DNA from: Trachythela sp. YZ-2020
Lineage: Eukaryota; Cnidaria; Anthozoa; Malacalcyonacea; Clavulariidae
Direction: 5' to 3'
NCBI GenBank assembly: GCA_016169945.1
Contig: JADLSH010000344.1
Span: forward strand, 620,001 to 684,000
DNA: 64,000 bases
In this document: positions 12,090 through 33,363 of the stretch, in pieces
Layout of the letters: each line of letters starts with the position of its first letter
Numbering within the stretch: position 1 is the first letter of the stretch
Notes under the pieces: generated by a model
Told to the model about the DNA's origin: nothing
Database searches by the model: none
Seen by the model: the letters and a program-made list of their open reading frames with translations, nothing else
Made by a program: the position numbers and the translations under genes

Positions 12090-12375
12090 AGGAGCTTTGG
12101 TGGCGAAGTGGTTAGCGCACTTGCCTTTCACCTCTAAGGTCATGGGTTCAAGTCTCAGTGAGAACTTTCTCAATGCGACTCGAACCCAGTCCTCAAGTGA
12201 AAAGAGTAAAGTCAACGCTCTGCCGAAAGTCGTGGGTTTTCTCCGGGTACTCCGGTTTCCTCCCACAGGGAAAGTTGACAGGGTGGGTTAGGTAAAAAGG
12301 CCCACAGTAATTGGCATATGCTGTTGTGGTGACCCTGCCCTAGTTGGCGAAGCTAAATACAAAAAAAAGAAGTTG
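12090..12375 (+). mobile_element. tRNA-derived SINE (complete copy)
   Basis: The head has tRNA-like A box TGGCGAAGTGGTTAGCGCAC and B box GGGTTCAAGTC. The body contains CTCCGGGTACTCCGGTTTCC and GTTGACAGGGTGGGTTAGGT, followed by GTGACCCTGCCCTAGTTGGC and an A-rich tail. A close copy lies at 58,345-58,615. Part of the body also appears near 33,175-33,240. The head is not a functional tRNA. Confidence 0.85.
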
Positions 12376-12492
12376 GTCTATCTACCCCTGCTAGGTGAAA
12401 TAAGCTTTAAGGAAGCTTTGATGTAATCACTCCCAAATCTTGTATGGCAACTACATTAGTACCATTTCTTTACTTGCTTCTGAGATCCTCAA

Positions 12493-22316
<9,824 letters not shown>

Positions 22317-22444
22317 AATGCTGTAAAAATCTTTATTCTGCAAAAATTGTTACCATAATCGAGTGTCTCATGATAAAGTATGCTATGTGTTGATTGTTAT
22401 ATAATTATAGATCTTATTTAGTTATTTACGAAACTTCGAACCGA

Positions 22445-22745
22445 AAGCTCCGGTCAAACGAGGATGAGAGTCAATAAGAGTTGCAAATCTCGCTCGTGTT
22501 TGACCGCCAACTCTGATCAACTATCGTGCACTCTCATCAACTCTGATCAACTTTGAGCTGGTTCAAATTTTGATGAGAGTTTTGTAATTTGTACGTTTGA
22601 CTTGACCGGTACGTTTGGTAATATCCAGTCAACTCTCATGCAACTCTTGTTCTCGTTTCAACAGGGCATGAGAGTGGATGGAACTCTCATGCAAACTCTC
22701 GCTTGCTAACTCTCATCAATTCTCATTCTCGTTTGACCAGGGCTT
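22445..22745. mobile_element. MITE with GGTCAAACGAG inverted ends
   Basis: The left end is AAGCTCCGGTCAAACGAGGA and the right end is its complement, CTCGTTTGACCAGGGCTT. The interior repeats AACTCTCATCAACTCT. A fragment of the same family is near 34,862-34,920. Confidence 0.7.
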
Positions 22746-22814
22746 AATAAGTATAACAACTCTTTATCATGTTGTTGCCATAACTCATAAGTCCTTATTT
22801 TAAGCCTGTGACAT

Positions 22815-23205
22815 TTATACAGGGGCGGCGCCAGGTTTGTAGAAGTGGGGAGGACCTTTCGAGAGCCGAATTCGGGATCGAGGAAGCGCTAGAGAGGTCA
22901 GAGGTTGAAAAATGCGTCGGAAGATTATAAAGTACATGAACCACACGATTTTTCACGAGTATTTGTATGTATAAGGTCTGGAAATATACAATAATGATGG
23001 ATAGACTGTCAAGATCACAAGACGCTGTCTGCGACTCTCTTCATACCCCTTATTCAGTTTATCTAAATAGCTGGACTGTTAAACGTACCCCCCCCCCCCC
23101 ACACCTTTCTCATTGGATTTGGACGAATTAGAAAAGTAACTCGGGAGAGAACTGGGGGGACGTGTCCTCCCCAGTCCTCCCCGTGGCGCCGTCTCTGTGT
23201 GACAA
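22815..23205. repeat. hAT-like degenerate MITE with poly-C
   Basis: CAGGGGCGGCGCCAGG at the left is mirrored by CCGTGGCGCCGTCTCTG at the right, and GTGGGGAGGAC by GTCCTCCCC. A poly-C run lies at about 23,086-23,100. I could not define a clean target duplication. Confidence 0.5.
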
Positions 23206-23289
23206 CAAGGTTACAATTTACTCGGAAGTATTAAGTTCAATCTACAGGCAAATATGGCTAAGAAAAGTGGCTGGAAAACATGGCTAGGA

Positions 23290-23370
23290 AAGAATGTTTT
23301 CGCAATAATGTTTTCGCAATAATGTTAACGCAATAACGTTTTCGCAATAATGTTTTCGCAATAATGTTTT
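23290..23370. repeat. Microsatellite-like GTTTTCGCAATAAT array
   Basis: Five copies of a ~15-bp unit TGTTTTCGCAATAA, with one variant unit (TGTTAACGCAATAA), just downstream of the Sel1 gene stop. Confidence 0.85.
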
Positions 23371-23397
23371 CTGGTTTGTCCTGGACCATAGTCCTTT

Positions 23398-25095
23398 TCA
23401 GGCACTTGCGGGCATGTCCTTACTTTTAGCCTGCGAGAGACTGGCCAGCCTCTTCAATGCCTTCTCCCCATAACTCTTCCACCATAAAATATAAGTCTTT
23501 TCCGACGAAGTGGAAGCACGATAATAGAACGCTTTCGCTTTGCCCAAATCCTTCGGAATACCTCGACCGTTCTCGTGCATCTTCGCGATGCGATAAAGTC
23601 CGATCGTGTAATCGTGATGTTTCGCCACATCACGTGAGTACCCTTTCATCGCCTGTCTGTAATATTGATCAGCAGTCTTCGGATCTTCCAGTACTTCATG
23701 TAACTTCCCTAACTGGTACTGGCTTTCAGAAAACACATGTACACTCTCAAGCAAGGCCTTAGCACGTGGCACGTCTTTGACCACGCCCTTACCGCGGACA
23801 TAAAGCTTCCCAAGTTCTAAACAAGCATTGGGGAACTTTCGGTTAACCGATTCAGTGAAATATCCAATCGCTTTGCCCAAATCCGTGGATACTTCTCCCA
23901 TACCGTAGCGGTAGATCCTACCCAAGATGCACAGCGCGCGGCTATTGCTGCGCCCGTTATCAGTGTAATCCACCGTGACAGCAGCACGCTCCAGACACTC
24001 GATAGCCTTATTGAGGTCAGTTTCTATAACTTCTCCGTACAAGTACTGGTGAGCGATATTGAGCCAGCCTTCCGCACTACCTTGGTCAGCGGCTTCTTTA
24101 AAATAACGATAAGCTTTCGCTTCAAATTTCTCATTTCCAACAAGACTTGAAGATTTCGTAAGAAAGCGTTTTCCTAGCTCAATCTGAGCCATCAGGTGAC
24201 CGTGGTCAGCGGCGACTGTGAGGTACTTGATGGCAAGCTGTTCATTTGGCACTAACATCTTGCCCACTCCGTTCAAATATAGCTTCCCAACCGAATACGA
24301 CGCGTCGTCGTTACCAAGGTCAGCGGCACGTGTGAATAATGCAATGACGTCATCATAGTTTTCCTTGCCCGGTTCTAGAAACAGCGTCAAAAAGGCGAGG
24401 TTACTCAGCAACTCCGCGATTGCACTCTCCTCAGTCTCCGTGGCGAGTTTGCGCTCAAGCTGAGTTCGTTTGGTTTTCAAAAATCCCAACGCCGCATTTT
24501 CTTGATTACACAACAATCTCAGCCGTACTACTCCCTGCTTGTGGCCTTGTAATGCCGCTCGGAGTAACAGACTGGCCCGGGATTCGACCCCTACGGTTTT
24601 CGTCTCTTCTTCACTATCTCCGGGAGACAACCGCTGTACAGCATGTTCGGCTAACACAAAACCACCATCGGACGATTTTTGATACCATTGAATAGCTTCC
24701 TTACGATCTTTTGAACACGATCCGAAACCATTTTCGTATGCAAGTCCAATGTAATAGGCTCCGAATGTATCCCTTTGGTCGGCTTTCTCGCGGTAATAGC
24801 CCACAGCCTTCTCGTACAGCGGTTCTAACATGTGTCGGAAAGTGTCGTCGCATAGACTGTCGTCGGACATTAGCGAGCTCGAGGAACTCTGGGAGCTTCG
24901 TTTCGATGAGAAGTTCAAGTCTAATAACGGAACGTGTTCTTTATTCCGACCGGAACTTCCTTCCTTTTTAGTTTGTTTTTCTGATTCAAATGTGAACGCT
25001 TCGACAGAGTTGCCATTGATTACCGTATGCCCGGTCGGAGATTGTTCCTCCGGGATAACAGTATCGTATAATGGCCTGGATCTTTGTTGACCCAT
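23398..25095 (-). CDS. Sel1-repeat protein, intronless
   Basis: A 565-residue protein in a single exon. The first true ATG is at 25,095, in strong context (AAAAAGATGG); upstream codons in frame lack an ATG. Residues 1-95 are low complexity with an acidic/serine stretch (SSKRSSQSSSSSLMSDDS). From about 105 onward, at least eight Sel1/TPR-like repeats follow with signatures such as FGAYYIGLAYENGFG, DASYSVGKLYLNGVG, GWLNIAHQYLYGE, RALCILGRIYRYGMG, NACLELGKLYVRGKG and IGLYRIAKMHENGRG. Sel1 repeats form alpha-solenoid scaffolds. There is no signal peptide or membrane segment, so this is not the ER protein SEL1L. The start MGQQRS fits the N-myristoylation pattern M-G-x-x-x-S. The exact orthologue is not recognised. 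The gene is more GC-rich than its surroundings; a retrocopy origin or lateral transfer are possible. Confidence 0.88.
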   Translation of the reverse strand: MGQQRSRPLYDTVIPEEQSPTGHTVINGNSVEAFTFESEKQTKKEGSSGRNKEHVPLLDLNFSSKRSSQSSSSSLMSDDSLCDDTFRHMLEPLYEKAVGYYREKADQRDTFGAYYIGLAYENGFGSCSKDRKEAIQWYQKSSDGGFVLAEHAVQRLSPGDSEEETKTVGVESRASLLLRAALQGHKQGVVRLRLLCNQENAALGFLKTKRTQLERKLATETEESAIAELLSNLAFLTLFLEPGKENYDDVIALFTRAADLGNDDASYSVGKLYLNGVGKMLVPNEQLAIKYLTVAADHGHLMAQIELGKRFLTKSSSLVGNEKFEAKAYRYFKEAADQGSAEGWLNIAHQYLYGEVIETDLNKAIECLERAAVTVDYTDNGRSNSRALCILGRIYRYGMGEVSTDLGKAIGYFTESVNRKFPNACLELGKLYVRGKGVVKDVPRAKALLESVHVFSESQYQLGKLHEVLEDPKTADQYYRQAMKGYSRDVAKHHDYTIGLYRIAKMHENGRGIPKDLGKAKAFYYRASTSSEKTYILWWKSYGEKALKRLASLSQAKSKDMPASA

Positions 25096-25416
25096 CTTTT
25101 TGGAAAAAACTGCACAGCTTTGTGGTCTAAAATAGAGCAAACAAATAGGTACAAAAATGGTTTAAAGGAATCATATATTTTTTGAAGAAAATTTAATGCA
25201 GGCCAGGATATTAAATATTTATTTTTCTTCACACAAATCGATTTAAATTTGGTTCAATTTGAATGAAAACTGGATGATAAATTTAAAAAGAACTGAGTGC
25301 GTAATAAGTGCATGTATAATTTTTACATGAATACTTGACTAATTGCAGGCGGCGATTTAAGTCTCTGAGCTGGGCCCTCTCGCTCTATTAGTGACTTAGC
25401 TGTATAACTCACTCTT

Positions 25417-25515
25417 ATAGACCATTTGCAGAATCAGATGCAGAATTACTTGAAGGCGTCCACTATACTATGCATTATACACACCTAGAGTCTAGTAATT
25501 CTGCAAATGGTCTAT
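25417..25515. repeat. ~100-bp palindromic MITE
   Basis: ATAGACCATTTGCAGAAT and ATTCTGCAAATGGTCTAT are exact inverted ends around a short spacer. TA dinucleotides flank it, compatible with a Tc1/mariner-type insertion. Confidence 0.75.
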
Positions 25516-25519
25516 GTTA

Positions 25520-26530
25520 TACGCCTGAGATTGACGATAAAAATGGGAGTCTTAGTCAAGATTGTGAAACCGTGATCATATATAAAAAATACATACAACT
25601 TGTCTCGCAACGGCATTGCATTGCAGGTCGCAAGAAAACTTCCTCGTGTAACAGCTATTTTGCAGATCAGTGGCTAAGCTGAGCGAGCGCGCAGGGGTTG
25701 CTTGGGAGGTCGCGAAACGCGGGCATCTTGCGGAGGTCTTGATGACCTCCCAAGCGTGACACCCCCACTGCAACTTGTCTCGCAATGTTTGGAAAAGAAC
25801 CAATCTCTATAAAACAAAGTCCGCTGTAAAATTTTTTCCTTAAAATGGTGAAGTCCGCTGTATATCATTGTGCATAATGACCACCCACAATACATTCCAA
25901 ACAATCACGCTAAATCAAAAGATAGCAACTATTAAAGCTCACATCACGCAAGAAAAATTACACACAAAGTATTTCGATTGAAGTCTTTTACTAGATACAA
26001 ACACGTAACTCATAAGCAGAGATTCAATAAGAGTTCAGAAAATGCACCTAAATCTTGTAGGCTCGTGTAGGTCAAACATTTTGCCGCATGTTCGCCGAAA
26101 ATTGCACAGTCATAGGCGCCAGTTGTTGGGATCTGTGTTCGCCTGGCAAATCTGGCAATTTTGCTTACTGCAAAGAGAAAGTGTTCGAGCTAACTGCAAA
26201 CTTTCGTCTCGCACGTACAGCTTTTATATAGAAAATTTCAAGTTTTTCTCAGTATTGTTTTATCATTTTTACACTCGCGGTGCGGTGGTTAGATTTCCAT
26301 GGTTTTCCACCCCAGCCCGGAATTACCCTGGGGATGAGGTCGAGGTAGTCTAGTCGAAAGTTGTGTATAAAGTTTTCTCAAACCTCACGCCTTGAGTGAA
26401 ATTTCCTATTGTTAACATTGACTCAAGAATCTCCCTTGGACACCCACCGTAGCTCACTCAACTTTTATGTTCCGAACCAAATACAAATGAGCTAAAACAA
26501 TGAGCTCAGGTCATTCATGTACATGTTGAT
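25520..26530. other. Intergenic stretch without recognisable gene
   Basis: About 1 kb between the small palindrome and the second CACTGATCTG element. It contains some GC-rich repeat-like sequence near 25,680-25,760 (GAGGTCTTGATGACCTCCCA) but no exon I can support. Confidence 0.5.
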
Positions 26531-26532
26531 GG

Positions 26533-27033
26533 CACTGATCTGAAACTAGAACTGGATAGAGCATCCTATTGAATTCAATGAGCCAATTTTGAAGCCAGAA
26601 TATTTTTAATGAGATCAGATCAGATTTTTAAATCTGTCAAATTCTTGACTAGTCAAATCGTTAGCTGTTTAAATTAGTTATGTTATGAAACAAATATATT
26701 TTTCTATGCAACGTGAAAAATATAGCTTCCAACATCTCTTCTAATGAGTTTTAGAACGTTTTAAACACCACATAATGAGGCTTATGGCGGCCACATCGGT
26801 GTGCCCTCATTAGTTATTCACCGGCAAATTTAGGCAGAAAGAGAGGCCACTGATGACAAATTCTTATCGAGACAATATTTTTCCTTTCCCACCAATAACT
26901 AGAACATGTTAGAACCTCTTTAAACATGTCCCCAACACCACAGTAGATTTGTTGTGGTCACACCGATATGGCCGCCATTGGCTTCATTTATGCATGGCAG
27001 ATGCACTATCCAGTCCTTGTTTTCAGATCAGTG
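26533..27033 (-). mobile_element. hAT-type MITE (CACTGATCTG family), copy B, inverted
   Basis: This element is in the opposite orientation to 21,559-22,026, ends CACTGATCTG and CAGATCAGTG, and is flanked by a perfect 8-bp duplication, GTTGATGG (26,525-26,532 and 27,034-27,041). It carries the same GGCGGCCA-type internal boxes. Confidence 0.9.
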
Positions 27034-27044
27034 GTTGATGGTGT

Positions 27045-27185
27045 TTGTGGATGGAATATTCGAACGAGAATTTATACATTTTTAGACCTAGCCAGGAGCA
27101 GTTTAGGCCCTCTGATAGGAATCGAATCTGCGGCCCTGCGATTCCGGTGCAGCGCTCTAGCCAACTGAGTTACAGAGTCCAGCTG
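27045..27185 (-). mobile_element. tRNA-derived SINE, second family
   Basis: On the minus strand: ACTCTGTAACTCAGTTGGCT (A-box region), GAGCGCTGCACCGGAATCGC, and AGATTCGATTCC (B box), followed by CAGAGGGCCTAAACTGCTCC. The acceptor stem keeps only five paired positions and the anticodon loop lacks U33. I therefore call it a SINE head rather than a functional tRNA. Confidence 0.75.
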
Positions 27186-27589
27186 CTGAGCATCAACCGT
27201 ATATATATGGGAGGGATGCCAGTATATGGTATAGGGGTAAATACTAAGATTTTTCTCGGCATCTCGTTCGATGGGAATAATAGTTGATGTCTGATGATGT
27301 ATATACAACCTGCATTTATATACAGCCTGCAGGCATGGAAAATTGCCTGAAAGGTGCTTTAACGTCCGTTAATACCAGTAGCCGGCCGCTATTTCAAGTA
27401 CTAAATGTATTTTATGAATTCTAATATATAGAAACCATGACAAAATGATTTCCAAACCGAACACGAGTGCAATATCCTAGCTATGTCTGAATTCCTCAAC
27501 TTATCTCCTTAACAAAACACGAAATCAATATTTCAATAAGACATTTCCTTGATCAGTGCCAGTTTTGGTCATGTCAATCATTAATTGAG

Positions 27590-27720
27590 CTCGTGGCTGG
27601 GGTAATGGCCTCGCGAAGCGGTTTGATCAGCCACACTTTCGCGTGCGCGCGTGGTCTTTCCTGAGAATTTTACCTCGCGAGACCGCGAGACAAAGACACA
27701 GAGTAGATATCTCACTGTGG
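27590..27720. repeat. Repeat matching the flanks of hAT MITE copy A
   Basis: TTTGATCAGCCACACTTTCG followed by GTGCGCGCGTGGTCTTTCCT matches the sequence split by the element at 21,559-22,026, so a dispersed host repeat was the insertion target there. Confidence 0.65.
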
Positions 27721-27819
27721 TCTCACTGTGTGTCAAATCCTAATGTTTTGAGCGTAACGGATGCTTAGCCGGAGCGCGAAGGAGAGACCCCCCCCCCTTG
27801 TGGGCGGCAGGCTTTAGCC

Positions 27820-27973
27820 CACAGTATAGAGACGACCAGTATAGGGCCACTCATTTGAAATTTTGTGTGGCCGCTCATTACGCATTGGCAGCCAGTCAAT
27901 TGCATATTTTTGCATAAAAAGCCGGCTACATGTTGCATCGCCGAGTGGCCCTACTGGTCGTCTCTATACTGTG
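27820..27973. mobile_element. hAT-type MITE, 154 bp, with 8-bp TSD
   Basis: Terminal inverted repeats CACAGTATAGAGACGACCAG (left) and the complement at right are flanked by a perfect CTTTAGCC duplication (27,812-27,819 and 27,974-27,981). There is no coding capacity. Confidence 0.9.
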
Positions 27974-28169
27974 CTTTAGCCTGCACAAGCCTAAAAAACC
28001 TGGTTCGACTCGCCGAACACACGATCAGAAATAATGACATATTGCATCGTGTTTCTAATGGGGTATGTGAGGGAATATTACGGATCAAACCATTGACTGT
28101 TTATCATTTTTACATGAATCTAAACCATAAATCGGCCGACTAAAATCGTAGCATGTGCGCCCGGCTTAA

Positions 28170-28339
28170 AGGTACGTCTACGCGCTGCGATTTGTCGGAC
28201 CGATTTTAGGTTTTGCTGAATGTTATTGACGAAGATTTTCAGTTGGTGATGTCGTTGGATGACGTTTGCCGCGTATTTTGGAAATATCATTAAAGTGCAT
28301 CTGAAATCGGCCCGATAAATCGCAGCGTGTAAACGCACC
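28170..28339. mobile_element. TTAA-flanked MITE (piggyBac-like), 170 bp
   Basis: Ends AGGTACGTCTACGCGCTGCG and CGCAGCGTGTAAACGCACC are inverted and nearly identical over about 45 bp. TTAA sits immediately outside both ends (28,166-28,169 and 28,340-28,343). A diverged relative is at about 28,785-28,915. Confidence 0.8.
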
Positions 28340-28784
28340 TTAAGTGAGCTACGTAGTCGACAGACAAATTATTATAGATGAAAAGTAATTTCGTTGGTGG
28401 GGGACAAATAGCGATTGCCATTTGAGGGGCAACTCCCGTCTATCCCCAGTCCCCCCCCCCCTTTTTCCCCGCTCTCTCTCCTCTAATAAATTCGAAAGGC
28501 GCTAGATGGTAAGAGGTGGTGCGAGCACGTGCGAGGCGTCGCTTCTCTAGCGCATGGAAGACTCTGTGCCGTCTGTGGAAGAGAGAGCTCCCCCCCACTC
28601 TGAATGTCATCGGTTCTTTTCTGCCTTCTGGAGAATATTGTATATCCGTGGGTACATCATGATAATGTAAATGGCTGTTGCATCATCATGTCAAATTCCA
28701 TATCTCAATCGAATGTAGAATAAGAGCCTCATTCTCAGCCATTATCCTCAACCCTTCGATTCCGTTTTATGGTATTTTTTTACG

Positions 28785-28915
28785 TTGGTGCCGATTTTAG
28801 AATTTGCTGAATTTAATGACGAATACCAATCAGTTGGTGATCACCTCGTATCTTTGAAATATCATGGATCTAAACTGGGTTTGAAAAATATATCGCAATG
28901 TGTATAAACCGTAAC
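28785..28915. repeat. Diverged relative of the 28,170 MITE
   Basis: It shares GCCGATTTTAGAATTTGCTG, TCAGTTGGTGAT and TTTGAAATATCAT with 28,170-28,339 but has lost its ends. Confidence 0.6.
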
Positions 28916-28919
28916 ACAA

Positions 28920-30710
28920 AGAGTTGTATCACAGAATCATGTAAAATTCTTGCGTAAAGACTGCCTTTATTCGGCTTTAGAGCATTTAAAATTTCGTGAC
29001 GATTCTAGAATAACCATCGCTTTTAACGACATACAAGTTATTCAGAATGCATATGCTAATAAAAACAAAAATTATGTAAACAATTACTCACGTTAATTCA
29101 GCTGAATTTTCACTTCGATGAAAGGTACTTCAACAATAACCATTCGCCAAGTTTCGTGTCGCAGTTTCGTTCTAATAGAACAAAATGTTAATAATGTATA
29201 CATCAGACGAACAATGTTGCAAAATTAGCACAAACAACATCAGTATGTTGAACCGAAATAATAATTATATAATGTTACAGTTTACACGATCTTATATCTT
29301 GTGTATAAAATGATATCATAAATTTGCGTTGAATATAATGCATTAAAAACAGTTTCTCCCAGCTTAAAAGCCGATTCCAAATTTACAAGAAGGGCCATCC
29401 AAATGTTTTATCTATATACAATCTAACCTGTATTTAACTAATAATATAAACAACATTTGAACTAAGATTTTATACATCACAAAACGTTCGAACAAAAACA
29501 TACCAGTATAGGCTATACCTTTGCAGTCTTCTTAGAGTATAAGCACAAATCATAGTGCGTGTTAAAATGGCTAGATGTATACTGTATATAAAAGATCCAC
29601 TATTTATAAACTTGCCTTTATAAACAAAATTACTCGACCGTCGAACCTTGTATACATTAAAAACTTATGCAAACAAATGCCTATTTGAGTAAAAAATCGA
29701 ATCGAAATCTATTCGTATAATGTAAGCAATACTGACCTTTTCGCTTGCAATAATGTAGCTCTTTCTAAAACGTTTCTTTATATTGTAAAAGACAAAATCT
29801 CTAGCATAACTTGAATGCTTATTCCACTTGGGTGATTTCAAAACACGCTAAAAATACCTCATTGAAAAGCATTAGCAGTGATTAGAGGCTAACAATAGCG
29901 AGTTTGAATTTGATTTCAATAGTCAAGCAGTCCTGGCGCCCCCAGAGGTCTGTTATCCGGCCAAACGCCGAAAGTAAGGAGCCCAATTTGTAGTGTTTAG
30001 AACATAAATGCGCCACTACATGGGCGCACAATATAGAACATTTAGGTCTTTCCTGCGTTTTTCCGGTATAGATCTGATAATATCAAGTACACGTTAAGTG
30101 ATAGAAAGCCAGGAATTAAACAAGGAAATTTTTAGGTCTATAAACTGCCCTTTGTATCTTACAAAAACCGCTTATTGTACAACCATAGAAGGTTTGTCGC
30201 CCACTCACATGGTGGCTATAAGCCAGATTTTTGTACGTATTTTTGTATATAAAGCCTGCACAAACGAACAAAGATTTCATTTGCATAAGAAGTATATACT
30301 GGAAAACCCTTCTGAAGTCAACCCAGTATAGACAGTAGTCTATTACATATTGGGTCTATGCTTTCACAATTTGGTCGTCGATGTGAAATGCACCCTGATC
30401 TATCTGTACGCAAACCATATCTAATTTTATGACATTTTAACTGCACATTCTATAGGTGGTCTTCCAGTCCGGAGACTACTTGCGGACGAAGCCTTTTTTG
30501 TTGGCTGAAAATACAACCATGCTTGCTCACTAAAAGCAATCCACGACAAGAATTGTTTAACCGAATCAGGCTCAGTAGGACATTTTATAGTGGGTATTAA
30601 TTAAGATTTTATCACAACAAATGTTATTACTGCATATTATTACTGTTTATCACTGCACATTTTCGCTTTATCACAGCACAAATTGATTATCACTGCACAC
30701 TTTTAATTAG
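28920..30710. other. AT-rich intergenic stretch, no gene seen
   Basis: No ORF with recognisable domains, no clear splice-bounded exons and no clear repeat on either strand. It is the quietest part of the window. Confidence 0.5.
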
Positions 30711-30715
30711 GTATG

Positions 30716-30952
30716 ACCAAACCAGTCTTTACTGATTGGAGAGATATTATCTCCACTCTATTACATCGGTCACCTTGACAATGACTGTTACGATAAAATG
30801 GAAACAGGGCTAAGGGCTTTACTAATGGTGGTTCCACCCCCCTTGGTTACCTAATTGAGCCAGATTCCATTTATGGTCGTGACGGTCTTTGTCAAGGTGG
30901 TCAATGTATACGTATCTGCAAACCTCTGCACTTAGTAAAGACTGGTTTGCAT
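30716..30952. repeat. Foldback element with AAACCAGTCTTTACT ends
   Basis: CCAAACCAGTCTTTACT at the left and AGTAAAGACTGGTTTG at the right enclose about 200 bp with a secondary GGTCACCTTGACAATG/TTGTCAAGGTGGTC inverted pair. Confidence 0.7.
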
Positions 30953-33360
30953 ACAGCACACAAAAGACAAGTTTATTCCAGACTATTTCACATTTTCATC
31001 ACGAACAAGACTATTGAGGTGGTCACGACAGTTGTAACCATATAGAAAACAGGCTTATTATAGTTAAAGACAGGGTCGGTTCTTCCCCAAATTTGAACAT
31101 AAATTTTAATTTAAGGTCATTTTAAGGTCTATTGATGCATTGGGTAAATATGTAATTTTAAGGACCAATTGCCAGGAATTCCATGCAAAAACTCATACTA
31201 TTGAAAATAGAAGTGCGTGGGTCATAAAATGGAAACTGAAGCCATTTAATGATTGTATGCCTCTTTAACTCTTTCACCCACGGTTATGTAGAATGTGTGC
31301 GAGTATATAGCTCTTCTTTATTCTGTATAAATGCAAGGTTCATTGAATTTAAGGACCTTTCATGAACTAATGTATTTTTTTTCTAAATTAAGAACTTTGA
31401 GATTATTCCTAGCCTGCTTAGTGAAACATGGTCATTCACTAAGTCACTGGAGAAAAGAGGCTGGACGGATGCTACACACTTTAAATATTCACTTTAAATT
31501 TTCACATGAATGCATGAAAGACAACATTAAGTAGAAGTCATTTCCTGAGTTCATCCTATGTTTACATTTTGAGTACTGTAGCCAGACGTCCTGACGGAAG
31601 TCAGAATTCTTCAGCAGATTAAATGGCTACAATAATCCGATTTTATCCGGTCTCAAAATGGGGACAGCGTGGCTTTTCAGAAGGGCAAGAGCCTGGGTAC
31701 GAAGTTGACATAAGGGCCCAGTCTAATTCAATCTCGTACCCAGAGCCATATATAGAAGAATATTAAACTTTCAACGAGTGACCGAGTGAAATATAGCCCT
31801 GGGTACGAGGTTGAGTCTAATTTTGATTTGTAGCTTTATTCTATTTTTGTTACATAAAATTTTGCTTGTCAAACAAAAAATGGATTTTATAAAGAAATGG
31901 AATCGCCTCCACCTAGGCAAAATGCATTATCTAGCATTTCGAGGTAAATCCAACCCATGAAGTGGCCCCACCAAGGAGGGGAGGGGGAGTTGTCAGAGTG
32001 TGATTTTAGATCCATCCAAATCCGATATATTTGATCAAAGTCAAAAACACACTAAAAGGTGACAAAAAACAAAAAGAACAATTTTCGGAAAAGTACTTTT
32101 CCGCCTCCTGCCTGTGCTACTGATCCCATGCACCAAAAATATGCACTAATATTTTCTTTCATATTTAATGTATGTAGGTGACCTACAATTTCGACATGAT
32201 ATAAAAGTGAGAGTGTCATGGTGAATGTTGGTCACTCCACATTTACATTACATGTTTTACTTTCCTCGCTTATCCAACGGACGCTGGCCATCTATACCGT
32301 CGTCGATTACCCATGTGCCTCTCCTTCCTTCCCGGTAACCTTAGCAAGAGTAAACATATAAGACTTTATATTAGATGACGCTATATTCCGTGTGGCTCCG
32401 CACCGGGAAAGCTGAAAAATTGGAGTGGCGTCATCTAGTACCCGACATTTTACTAAGTTCTAATCCTCTCAAAATCATTAGGCGTACATAAGACTTGATT
32501 TATTAAGCGGTTTGGTTAAATCAAAGAAAAACAGTGTGTGTTGGTTGAACAGAGTCTCAGGGTTTTGCCCAGGACCATGTGAGGGGCGGGTACCTGCAGC
32601 CCCGAGGGCATGACCCCCTCTCACCCTGCGGATAACTTTTTAAACTTGATGGACTGGTCTCAGCCATGGTACAATAGAGTAGCTTGAAGCGCGACATCAA
32701 TAAACAAAGTGTAAAGTAACTAGAGCCGTTCATCAGACGTCTTTCTGGCTTTGGGGGATAGTGTCTTTCTCCGAATCACCAATAACTAAATACTGTACGC
32801 ATTGTAGTGCTGAATTTCATCTAATACTAATTTTTAAATAACAAAATTCGCCAAAGACAAAAAATACAAAATTACTTGTATAAAATATCTATTACAAAGT
32901 ACAACATTGGGCTTTTCGTACTGCATATTTGAAACCTTTTAAGAAGTCCGCTTTGGCGAGAGTGCCGGGCGTCACTGCTGAGTGCTAGGCGCTGCCGCCC
33001 GGCGCCGCCCACCGTGGACAGAACCCCGCAGAGGTACTTGAATGTGCCTTTCACCTCTACATGAAACTGGGCTTCGATTCCTGTAATATGAAGTTGTCTG
33101 ATTATAACTTCGCCTCAATTGCATGTGAGAAGATTGCTTCTAATTTGACTCTACCAAGTATCAAACATCACAGGTTTTCTCCGAGTACTCTGGTTTCCTC
33201 CTGCAATAACTCTGGACCAATAAAGGAATAAAGATAGTTTAGGTTTCCTTCTGTACTGCACTGCACTGGAACAATAAGAGATGGTCGTTACTGGACCTCG
33301 AAGGACTGAAGCACGTTAGATCTCACAGACATATCCAGTATAGATAAAGTTAGATAAAAT
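30953..33360. other. Intergenic stretch downstream of TXNL1
   Basis: It contains an inverted/direct GGGTACGA(A/G)GTTGA repeat at 31,688-31,820, a small SINE-body fragment near 33,175-33,240, and otherwise no gene I can support. Confidence 0.5.
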
Positions 33361-33363
33361 ATG

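Noticed and set aside
12097..12170. Possible tRNA gene on the plus strand
   Set aside because: It has A- and B-box-like words, but a second copy with the same downstream body and A-rich tail shows it is a SINE head.
23398..25140. Sel1 gene starting at the longest open frame (25,140)
   Set aside because: That position is a TTG codon. The first ATG, in a strong context, is at 25,095, and an acceptor-like sequence lies just upstream.
27100..27180. Possible tRNA gene on the minus strand
   Set aside because: The acceptor stem has mismatches at the first two pairs and the anticodon loop lacks U33. It continues into a SINE-like body.
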